Position numbers and translations under genes: made by a program | The notes under the pieces: model-generated | Databases searched by the model: none | What the model was told of the DNA's origin: nothing | The model's input: the letters and a program-made list of their open reading frames with translations, nothing else | NCBI GenBank assembly: GCA_903899015.1 | Contig: CAIUHP010000043.1 | Span: forward strand, 124,001-188,000 | Source of the DNA: an uncultured Armatimonadota bacterium | Lineage (GTDB): Bacteria > Armatimonadota > Fimbriimonadia > Fimbriimonadales > Fimbriimonadaceae | Reading direction: 5' to 3' | DNA length: 64,000 nt | Shown: in pieces, positions 52,034-59,132 of the stretch | Numbering within the stretch: the first letter of the stretch is position 1 | Layout of the letters: every line of letters begins with the position of its first letter

Positions 52034-53620
52034 TTGAAGCGACTCGCTTTCCCTTTCCTTCTCGTCAGTTTCCTAGTTGCAGGATGCAATAAAGGCGGAT
52101 TCTCAGAACGTCAAGCGGCGGGCAAAGTAAATACTTTCCGATACGCCATGGCGGCGACTCCAACGACGTTTGACCCCGGCATGGTTCAAGATGTCGACAC
52201 CACCGACGTCATTACGAACCTTTATGATGGTTTGGTCGCTTACGGTACGAAGAACACAATCGAACCTCGGATTGCCGAAAGCTACTCATCGCCCGACGGT
52301 GGAAAGACTTGGGTTTTCAAGCTAAGAAAAGGGGTCAAATTCCACAATGGCCGCGAAGTTACCGCCGAAGACTTTAAGTGGACTCTCGACCGAAACTGCT
52401 CCAAAGAGATCGCTTCACCAACGTCACGAGATTATTTGAGCGACATCGTCGGGGTCGAAGATCGGTTCTCGGGTAAGTCAGATCACATTGCAGGCGTCAA
52501 GGCGATTGACGCGAACACACTTCAGATTGAGTTGGATAAGCCTCGGGCCTACTTTATTGGCAAACTCACCTACCCGTGCGCCTTTGTTCTGTGTAAAGAG
52601 GCAGTCGGTAAGGGAGTGATTGACAAAGCCTCTCAGATTGTCGGCACCGGACCATTCAAGCTAGAGAACTACCTGCCCGAGCAGCAAGTGAACTTGGTTG
52701 CGAACAAAGACTACTATCTCGGAGCTCCGAAGGTTGAAAGAATCGAGCGACCGATCATCAAAGACGGCGCCACTCGACTCAACAAATTCAAAGCGGGCGA
52801 AGTGGACGTCTTGACCCTCGACCGCAAAGATATTCCTGGTGTGATTCGAGATGCGACCCTCAAATCACAGCTTCAACCTCAGCCAAGACCAGCCGTTTAC
52901 TACATCGGTCTCAATCAGTATCAAAACCCTTCCCTCCGCAACGTCAAAGTGCGTCGAGCGATCGCGATGGCAATTGATCGCAAGCGAATCGCCAAAGACC
53001 TGCTCGGAGGAATGCCAGAAGCCCAAAGCCTTCTTGCTCCCGGTGTCATCGGATTCCGTGAAACCTATCCTGGTCTGCCTTACGATCCCACAAAAGCAAA
53101 AGCCGAACTTGCTTCGGCCGGATACCCAGATGGCAAAGGCCTTCCACCCATCGAACTAGCCATGCGAGAACAGACGGGCGACTCACAAATCGTTTGCGAA
53201 GCCGTACAGCAGAACCTCAAGCAGAACTTAGGAATCGCCGTCAATGTGCGTTCGATGGAATGGAGCGCGATGCTTCACGCCCGTAATCAAAATAAGCTGG
53301 AGATGTACTTCATCTCTTGGTATGCCGACTATCTTGATCCCCAGAATTTCTTGAGCTTCCTCTTCATCAGCGATGCCAAGATGAATCACGACGGATACAA
53401 GAACCTCCAATTCGACAAGCTCTGTAATGAAGCAGATTCGATTACCGACGAAGCCAAGCGGCTCGATCTATACCATCAAGCGGAAGATATTCTTGTTCAG
53501 GATGCCGGCCGTGTTCCGATCTATTACCAAGTAGATGCGGTCCTCGTTAACCCTCGCGTGAAAGGACTCCGCAGCAACCTCTTCGGCCAAATGCCTAATC
53601 TAACTGTTTCGGTTGAGTAA
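52034..53620 (+). CDS. Oligopeptide-binding lipoprotein (SBP family 5)
   Basis: The 528-residue product has a lipoprotein signal peptide ending in the lipobox LVAGC at residue ~18 and then a DppA/OppA-type binding protein: FRYAMAATPTTFDPGMVQDV, VITNLYDGLVAYGTKN, WVFKLRKGVKFHNGREVTAE followed by DFKWTLDR, and the late RRAIAMAIDRKRIAKDLLGG. It captures peptides for an ABC importer, but no permease or ATPase genes accompany it. The start is TTG, chosen because it begins the signal peptide exactly; TATGAT lies eight bases upstream. A strong terminator follows. Confidence 0.92.
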   Translation: MKRLAFPFLLVSFLVAGCNKGGFSERQAAGKVNTFRYAMAATPTTFDPGMVQDVDTTDVITNLYDGLVAYGTKNTIEPRIAESYSSPDGGKTWVFKLRKGVKFHNGREVTAEDFKWTLDRNCSKEIASPTSRDYLSDIVGVEDRFSGKSDHIAGVKAIDANTLQIELDKPRAYFIGKLTYPCAFVLCKEAVGKGVIDKASQIVGTGPFKLENYLPEQQVNLVANKDYYLGAPKVERIERPIIKDGATRLNKFKAGEVDVLTLDRKDIPGVIRDATLKSQLQPQPRPAVYYIGLNQYQNPSLRNVKVRRAIAMAIDRKRIAKDLLGGMPEAQSLLAPGVIGFRETYPGLPYDPTKAKAELASAGYPDGKGLPPIELAMREQTGDSQIVCEAVQQNLKQNLGIAVNVRSMEWSAMLHARNQNKLEMYFISWYADYLDPQNFLSFLFISDAKMNHDGYKNLQFDKLCNEADSITDEAKRLDLYHQAEDILVQDAGRVPIYYQVDAVLVNPRVKGLRSNLFGQMPNLTVSVE

Positions 53621-53635
53621 GCCGCACCATCCATG

Positions 53636-53676
53636 AATTGGCCCCTCGAAGCTTTTGCTACTTCGAGGGGCCAATT
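53636..53676. terminator. Strong bidirectional hairpin terminator
   Basis: A 16-bp perfect stem: AATTGGCCCCTCGAAG (53636-53651) with CTTCGAGGGGCCAATT (53661-53676), loop of nine. It separates the convergent SBP gene and the disrupted repeat gene. Confidence 0.75.
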
Positions 53677-53697
53677 GATGTACGAGAAGCACCAGCT

Positions 53698-55857
53698 TTA
53701 CGGCGTAACTTGGAAACTAGTGAACGCCGAGATGGCTTTCACGGTTGCCTTGATCGTTGTGACCTTAGTGAGAGTGCCGTGAGTTACGGTGAATACGCCT
53801 GACGATGCTTTCGGAGCAACCGTCATTGTCGAAGGCACCTTCGCAACGAGTGGGTTCGAACTTACAAGGGCGACCACGGTTCCGGAAGGGCCTGCCTGGC
53901 CATTCAATTGAACTGTTCCCGTTATCGCTGCAGTCGACGCCGACGGAACACTATTTGGCGAGATCACAACACTCATGATCGTGGCGGGCAATACCGTCAC
54001 CGTACATGTCTTGAGCGAGGGGCCGAGTGATCCAAAGAGGACAACCGTTGTTTTCGCATCGACACCCGATGTCGTAATCGAAAACTTTGCGGTCTTCGCT
54101 CCCGCTGGCACAGTTACTGACGCAGGCACCGATACCGCCTGATTGGCTGAGCTAAGCGCGACAAAAGCACCGCCCGCTGGGGCAGGTGAATCCAAGGTGA
54201 CAAGTCCGCCAGTTGAGTTGTTACCTCCAACAATCGAAGCTGGAGAAACCGTGATACTCGCAATTCCAGGAGGATTAACCGTCAAGGTTGCCGTTTCGGT
54301 GACCCCACTCAAAGTGGCTGAGATGGTAACGGCCGTGCTTGATCCCACCCCGGATGTCTTGATCACAAAGGTCCCGCTGGATTTACCAGCCACCACCGAC
54401 ACCGTTGAAGGCACGCTTGCTAACTCAGAGTTAGAGCTAGATAGGGTCACTACCCGACCTCCCGTTCCGGCTTTGCCGTTCAAAGTAACCGTTCCAATCG
54501 GATTGGGACTGATTCCACCCGGTGTCGCGGTCGGAGTAACCGTAAGGCTCACAAGGTCAGCCGGTAACACCGTCAATGAACAAGTCTTTGTCGAACTGCC
54601 AGCAACTGCGGTCACCGTCACCGGCGTACTGGAATTCACACCCTGAGTCGTAACGGTAAATGCAGCCGAAATGGCTCCGGCTGGAATGGAAACGATGGGA
54701 GGTACTGAAGCAGAGGCACCGTTCGACGTGAGGTGAACAACAATTCCGCCCACCGGCGCGGCACCATTCAAAGTAACCAAGCCGCCCTTTGAACTTGTTC
54801 CACCGACGATGGAACTTGGATCAACTGAGACACTCGACAAGCTAGCTGGATTCACAGTAAGCGTGGCAGTCGTTGTTTTTCCGCCAAGGTTGGTAGTAAT
54901 CGTAACGGTCTTTGCCGCGGTAACTCCCAAAGTGTTGATCGTAAACGTGGCGCTACTCGCGCCAGAGGCGATAGTCACCTTAGCTGGAACTGTGGCCGCA
55001 GATGGCATCGAACTAGTCAAAGTAACAACTGCTCCAAACGGCCCTGCTTGACCGTTGATCGAAACAGTCCCCGTCACTGTATTGTTAGAACCACCAACAA
55101 CTGAATTCGGTGATACCGAAAGGTTGGAGATGCCAGCAGGCAACAACGTGACCACACAAGTCTTGAGGGTCGAACCGTAAGTTGCGGTGACCGTTACCAA
55201 TGAAGTCGCTGATACTCCCAGAGTCGTAACCGAAAAGTTTGCACTTGTTGAGCCTGCGGGAATCGTCAGCGACGTGGGGGTCTTGACTGATAGACTTGCC
55301 GAACTCAGGTTGATTACGGCACCGCCTGTCGGTGCAGCGGTCGCAAGCGTCACCGTGCCAACACTGGTGTTCGTACCACCAACAACCGATGAAGGAGCGA
55401 TCGAGACAGAGGCGAGATTAGCAGGATTAACCGTGAGTGTTCCTGTCGCGGTGTCGCCATTGATCGTTGCGGAAATTGTGACCGCTTGAGTCGCGCCAGG
55501 CGAAGCAGTGTTGATCGTAAACGTCGCCGATGTTCTTCCCGCTGGAATCGTCACGCTTGCTGGAACCGTCGCGGTCTTGCTATCCGAGGATGAAAGTGCA
55601 ACCGCAGTCCCCGAAGGACCTGCGGGCGATGACAACACAACCGTTCCCGCAGAGTTTTGGCCACCCACAACCGTTGCTGGATCAATATAAACCGAGGTCA
55701 GTCCTGCGACCTGAACGGTCAGAGCCGCAGTTGTATTCACTCCCCCTGAGGACGCGGTGATGATCGCAGTGGTGTTCTGGGAAACCGAATTGGTGTTGAT
55801 CGCAAACGAAGCGGCCGAAAGACCACTTCCGACATAAACGAACGGCGGCACAACCAC
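53698..55857 (-). pseudogene. C-terminal fragment: Ig-like repeats of the disrupted gene
   Basis: The frame encodes 719 residues from its first possible start (ATG 55857) and is really the downstream part of the disrupted gene. It holds the second half of one and seven complete ~94-residue Ig-like modules (for example SVDPSSIVGGTSSKGGLVTL; SVPASVTVPAGAKTAKFSIT). Two alternating module types end in ATLTVNPA or KTCxVTVLPA, the latter carrying a lone Cys. There is no signal peptide, so the fragment cannot be exported if translated. Confidence 0.8.
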
Positions 55858-55870
55858 CGCAGGGTCACCG

Positions 55871-55878
55871 CTAAGAAG
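55871..55878. repeat. Target-site duplication, left copy
   Basis: CTAAGAAG directly abuts the left inverted repeat of the insertion sequence. Confidence 0.9.
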
Positions 55879-55902
55879 GGCAATAACATACTTGGATCAC
55901 CC
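55879..55902. repeat. Left terminal inverted repeat of the IS
   Basis: 24 bases beginning GGCAATAACATACTTGG and ending ACCC; one mismatch with the right end (A versus C at position 18). Confidence 0.9.
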
Positions 55903-55945
55903 GGTCTTTCGGGTTGAAGGCCCGTTGTTGAGTCAACAGGCCTTC
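55900..55945 (-). terminator. Paired hairpins at the end of the IS passenger gene
   Basis: ACCCG/CGGGT (55900-55915) and GAAGGCC/GGCCTTC (55916-55922 with 55939-55945, with an inner TGTTGA/TCAACA) follow the lipoprotein stop and would end its transcript inside the element. Confidence 0.55.
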
Positions 55946-55950
55946 GTCAG

Positions 55951-56370
55951 CTATTTAGACAGTGGCAGTAATTTCCCAAAGGATTGGTGCATCGGGGGTC
56001 CTCCGTACGCGAATGCTTCCGACTGAGTGATATTTCCAGTTGGGGCGAATACAGTGATAGAAACACCAACCTCTGTCGCTGACAATACCGTCAATGAGCC
56101 GTTGAACCTGAAGTGAGATCCAGGAATAGATGTTATCGTCACCGTTCCTGAGATCGCCCCGCTCTGGCTGGCAGATCCACGGTAAGCATCCGTACCGGCT
56201 CCATCGGGCGCATTAATTGATAGCGATCCACCCGAAGAAATCCGCATAGCTGAGCCAGATGTTTCTCCCGTAAAGGTCCCCGCGAACGGGTTCGGCGTTC
56301 CGCCACCTCCTCCTCCACCACAACCCACTGCGATCAAACCCGAACCAAACAGAATCGCAAACTTTTTCAT
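55951..56370 (-). CDS. Small lipoprotein carried as an IS passenger
   Basis: The ATG at 56370 has AAGGAG at ideal spacing and opens a lipoprotein signal peptide (MKKFAILFGSGLIAVGC, lipobox IAVGC), so it is preferred over the longer frame. The mature protein (139 residues in all) starts with a poly-Gly linker and has a beta-rich body (AFAYGG and TVTITSIPGSHFRFNGSLTV). No family recognised. It lies entirely between the IS ends, divergent from the XRE gene across 45 bp. A cell-envelope lipoprotein is not a normal transposition function, so it is probably captured chromosomal cargo. Confidence 0.75.
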   Translation of the reverse strand: MKKFAILFGSGLIAVGCGGGGGGGTPNPFAGTFTGETSGSAMRISSGGSLSINAPDGAGTDAYRGSASQSGAISGTVTITSIPGSHFRFNGSLTVLSATEVGVSITVFAPTGNITQSEAFAYGGPPMHQSFGKLLPLSK

Positions 56371-56415
56371 TGAAAACTCCTTCGTCTCGCCACAATGTAG
56401 CGAAGATGATTCTAA

Positions 56416-56718
56416 GTGAGCATACACCCGAGAGTCAAGACTCCGGGCGTGAGAAACCCATCAGGGACGATAATTCGAGCAGAATATGACGTGCTTCTCC
56501 GGCTTTTGATTGATGCTCGTAAAGAATCAGGCGTATCTCAAAGGGAACTTGCTAGGCGATTGAAGAAAACTCAGCCCTACGTCTCTAAGATAGAGAACGG
56601 GCAACAACGCATAGATGTGCTCGAATTCTTGGACTACGTGCGAGCAATCGGCAAAGAACCGGCCATGTTAATGCTGCGCCTAGATATGGCCACTAAGACC
56701 CCGCAGGATCAGATTTAA
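56416..56718 (+). CDS. XRE-family HTH regulator in the IS
   Basis: The 100-residue product has a Cro/C1-type helix-turn-helix at ~30-85 (LLIDARKESGVSQRELARRL; KKTQPYVSKIENGQQRID). GTG at 56416 or 56449 may be the start. It overlaps the 60-residue gene tail to tail by 26 bp and is divergent from the lipoprotein gene, so it may regulate that promoter or the transposase. HTH passengers of this type accompany some IS1595 elements. Confidence 0.8.
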   Translation: MSIHPRVKTPGVRNPSGTIIRAEYDVLLRLLIDARKESGVSQRELARRLKKTQPYVSKIENGQQRIDVLEFLDYVRAIGKEPAMLMLRLDMATKTPQDQI

Positions 56719-56875
56719 GGCGCTTTATGCGGTCTTCTTCGACTCTGCGGTCTATTTCCTCTTTCGGTACCTTCAAGAGTTCGCGCATGAAGCCAGCGAA
56801 CTGTTGAAACTCAGGATTTTTTGGAAGATCCACGACCTTCTCTGGCTGTACCTTTGGTTTTCGCTTTGCCATCAT
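56693..56875 (-). CDS. Small IS-encoded protein following the transposase
   Basis: The 60-residue, charged product (MMAKRKPKVQPEKVVDLPKN; NPEFQQFAGFMRELLKVPKE) starts at an ATG that overlaps the transposase stop by 4 bp. Similar short genes follow the transposase in other ISXO2-like elements; their role is unknown. Confidence 0.7.
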   Translation of the reverse strand: MMAKRKPKVQPEKVVDLPKNPEFQQFAGFMRELLKVPKEEIDRRVEEDRIKRLKSDPAGS

Positions 56876-57513
56876 ATTTTTCCGGTTAGCGACTTGTAGG
56901 TTACTCGCTTGCCTGAGACTTGGGATAGAGCCATCGTGAACCGGATTGCATCCGTTCCCTTCCTTTCGTTGAATCGGAATGCCTGCTCATCGAGGTAGCG
57001 GTGAAGGTGGAACGGTTCGACCGAAACATAGGTTCCACCGATGGTTCTCTTTAAGAGTGACCAGAAGTTCTCTAGGCCATTGGTGTGAACCAATCCCTCT
57101 ACGTATGCCATTGAATGGTCAATGACTTGGTGGCGATACGTTTCGCCCAAATCGTTGTATGACGGGAGCGCATCCGTGTAAACCCGTGATCCTGGCATTA
57201 CTGTCTGATCAATGATTGCTTCAAGGGTCTTCTTCTTTGGTCGGTCTACGTGCTGCAATCGAACTTCACCGCCGCGCTCCAACACTCCGACTACGACGGC
57301 TTTATCCTTTCCGCCCGTTCCGGTGATCTTTCGGGCCTTAACCTGCTTGTGCATGTTGCGAGCCTTTCCACCGATGTACGTTTCATCAATCTCTACGTCA
57401 TCACCGAGTGTCGCATAGACGCGGAAGAATGCAAGGGACGCGAATAAATCACGCGGGAAACAGTGCAAATGTCTACGGTTATCGCGCAATGCGTTGCGCG
57501 GCTCACCTTGCAC
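56872..57513 (-). CDS. ISXO2-like (IS1595 family) transposase, N-terminally truncated
   Basis: The 213-residue frame contains the DDE catalytic domain: EIDETYIGGKARNMHKQVKA (first Asp), SRVYTDALPSYNDLG (second Asp) and HTNGLENFWSLLKRTIGGTY (Glu). IS1595 transposases normally carry ~90-100 further N-terminal residues with a zinc ribbon and HTH before the first Asp; here only ~40 unrelated residues precede it and there are just 59 bp left to the IS end, so that part is deleted. The protein may fold as a DDE domain but probably cannot bind the ends; the element would need help in trans. Confidence 0.85.
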   Translation of the reverse strand: MQGEPRNALRDNRRHLHCFPRDLFASLAFFRVYATLGDDVEIDETYIGGKARNMHKQVKARKITGTGGKDKAVVVGVLERGGEVRLQHVDRPKKKTLEAIIDQTVMPGSRVYTDALPSYNDLGETYRHQVIDHSMAYVEGLVHTNGLENFWSLLKRTIGGTYVSVEPFHLHRYLDEQAFRFNERKGTDAIRFTMALSQVSGKRVTYKSLTGKI

Positions 57514-57517
57514 TGTT
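57459..57517. repeat. Nested palindrome at the truncated 5' end of the transposase gene
   Basis: AACAGTGCAA (57459-57468) pairs with TTGCACTGTT (57508-57517), and inside it CGCGCAA (57483-57489) pairs with TTGCGCG (57494-57500). It lies where the missing transposase N-terminus should be and may mark the deletion junction. Confidence 0.65.
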
Positions 57518-57548
57518 ATTCTGGGCTTTCCGCGCCGTCCCCCGGTTT

Positions 57549-57572
57549 GGGTGAGCCAAGTATGTTATTGCC
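57549..57572. repeat. Right terminal inverted repeat of the IS
   Basis: Reverse complement of the left end with one mismatch; the last bases are TTATTGCC. Confidence 0.9.
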
Positions 57573-57580
57573 CTAAGAAG
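57573..57580. repeat. Target-site duplication, right copy
   Basis: CTAAGAAG directly abuts the right inverted repeat; identical to 55871-55878. Confidence 0.9.
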
Positions 57581-58472
57581 CGTGATAATGTCGCCGCCTT
57601 CTGGTGCAGGCGACGAAAGCGTCACGTAACCGGTCGAGCGAGCGCCTCCGATTACAGTGGTCGGATTGACAGACATGGCTCCTACCGGAACGGTATTCAC
57701 CTGCGTGCCGATAGCATGCAAGTTGCCGTCTCCGCACCCAACGTAAACAACGCCATCCGCCCCAATCGCAGGACTGGAAGTGATAGGTCCGTTCGCGAGA
57801 ACGTACCAAAGCCCCCAGCCGCCGAGCGCGGTGGCTGACAAGTGACCGGTGTTGTCGCCAACGTAGATGATGCCGTCTGACCCGATAGCGGGAGACGAGA
57901 CCGTCTGACCGTCAGTTACGTCCCACCACTTTAAAAATCCGTCCGCGGTAAAAGCGTTTAGGGTGTTGCCCGAACCCACATATACGGTTCCATCCGCTGC
58001 AATTGCGGGCGAGGAGTAGATTGGCGAATAGGTATAGAAGGACCACTGTAGGTCTCCCTTAGAATTCACCGCGTAGATATTTCCGTCTTCAGACCCGATG
58101 TAGATAAAGCCGTTTGGTCCGATCGCGGGCGAAGATACAATTCCACTGTTTGTAGGGAATGCCCAATTCAAAGTGCCGTTTGGAGCGACCGAGTAGAGGT
58201 AATTGTCGATCGAGCCTACGTAGATCGTGCCGTCGCTTGAAACCGCAGGAGAAGATTGAACCGGATTTCTAGTGGCATAGCTCCATTTAAGCGTCCCGTT
58301 AGGCTTGAGCGCATACAAACTGTTGTCGTTGGAACCGACATAGATCGTGCCATCTGGTCCGATCGCCGGTGACGATTGAACAATTCCGCCGGTGCCATAG
58401 CTCCACTTTAGCGTCCCATCAGAGTTGATGGCGTAAATGCTCTGGTCATTTGAGCCAACATAAATGGTTCCG

Positions 58473-58901
58473 TCAGTGCCGATCGCGGGAGCCGAGACAA
58501 CAGCCCCCCCCGGTCGCAAAACTCCATTTCTTAGTTCCGTCTGGGTTAATGGCGTATAGATTCGTGTCATTTGACCCAACGTAAATCGTTCCGTCGGAAC
58601 CTATCGACGGTGACGATTGAACAGAGTTGATCGTGGTATAGCTCCACTTCAGGATTCCGTTAGCTCCCCCTCCTTGGGCTTGAGCTTGGTTGAGATTGGT
58701 GTTCCGAAATTTCGGCCACGCGGCATTCACCTGAAGGCTTAACCGCTTAAACCGGGAGGCAGCTTCACGCGTTTGGCGCGTCGCAACCTGACTCCCAGCC
58801 AAGTGATCATGTTTGGAATCTGTGCTTCTTGACGCTTGGGCTTGCGCACCAAACGTTAATCCGAGCACACCAAGAACGAGCAAGGTCCTTAAGCAGTTCA
58901 T
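58473..58901 (-). pseudogene. N-terminal fragment with signal peptide of the disrupted gene
   Basis: From ATG 58901 the frame gives a signal peptide (cut near GAQAQA), a charged linker (HDHLAGSQVATRQTREAASR) and the first PQQ repeats (SIGSDGTIYVGSNDTNLYAI). After the G8 run at 58504-58511 it goes out of frame (GGGCCLGSRDRH). Removing one G restores GGAVVSAPAIGTDGTIYVGS. Confidence 0.8.
58504..58511. other. G8 homopolymer (C8 on the plus strand) with frameshift
   Basis: The propeller frame is disrupted exactly here; seven Gs would keep it open. Either a slippage mutation, a phase-variable tract or a sequencing error. Confidence 0.8.
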
Positions 58902-59132
58902 TTTTCCTACAACAATTTGTTTAATCAAAAGTAATCCTTTACCTTTATTTCATGAGACGCACTTACGCCTTGAAGCGCAAAGAGCCTTAACGACAGGACG
59001 TTCTAAAAGTCGCTTGTGGTGCTAAATGGTGATTTCACGCGGGCAATCTTGAGAACGTATGATCGTGCATCGAATAAGGTTTCTTAATGACCCCTATCGC
59101 GAAAACCTCAAAGCGTGTAAATCTTAGAAGTA

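Larger units (their letters stand above)
55879..57572. mobile_element. IS1595-type insertion sequence with passenger genes (1,694 bp)
   Basis: The ends are 24-bp inverted repeats (55879-55902 and 57549-57572; 23 of 24 match, each beginning GGCAATAACATACTTGG read inward). They are flanked by an exact 8-bp duplication CTAAGAAG at 55871-55878 and 57573-57580, the duplication size typical of the IS1595 family. Inside, from right to left: a 5'-truncated ISXO2-like transposase gene, a 60-residue gene overlapping it, an XRE regulator gene on the plus strand and a lipoprotein gene on the minus strand. The exact target duplication and ends indicate a recent insertion into the propeller/Ig gene. Confidence 0.92.
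57503..58579 (-). pseudogene. Middle fragment: PQQ-like propeller repeats of the disrupted gene
   Basis: The 358-residue frame consists of PQQ-like ~41-residue repeats with the core SSPAIGxDGTIYVGSxDxxLYA (for example IGPDGTIYVGSNDNSLYALK; IGSDGIIYVGDNTGHLSATA). It then enters an Ig-like module (SVNPTTVIGGARSTGYVTLS) and runs into IS sequence at 57580, gaining a foreign tail. The first 15 residues read out of the frameshifted region and are not native. Confidence 0.8.
53698..58901 (-). pseudogene. Secreted PQQ-propeller/Ig-repeat protein gene, broken by an IS and a frameshift
   Basis: Three minus-strand frames belong to one ancestral gene. ATG 58901 (GTAGGA upstream) opens a signal peptide (MNCLRTLLVLGVLGLTFGAQ) and PQQ-like propeller repeats; one extra G in a G8 run (58504-58511) shifts the frame. 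The propeller then continues through ~58500-57590 into an Ig-like module that stops in the IS. The module resumes at 55870 and continues to 53698. Removing the 1,694-bp element plus one copy of the 8-bp target repeat and one G leaves 3,501 bp, exactly 1,167 codons: a 1,166-residue protein with ~8-9 PQQ repeats and eight Ig-like modules. The Ig modules are of the same family as those in the 3.4-8.3 kb gene. Confidence 0.85.
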
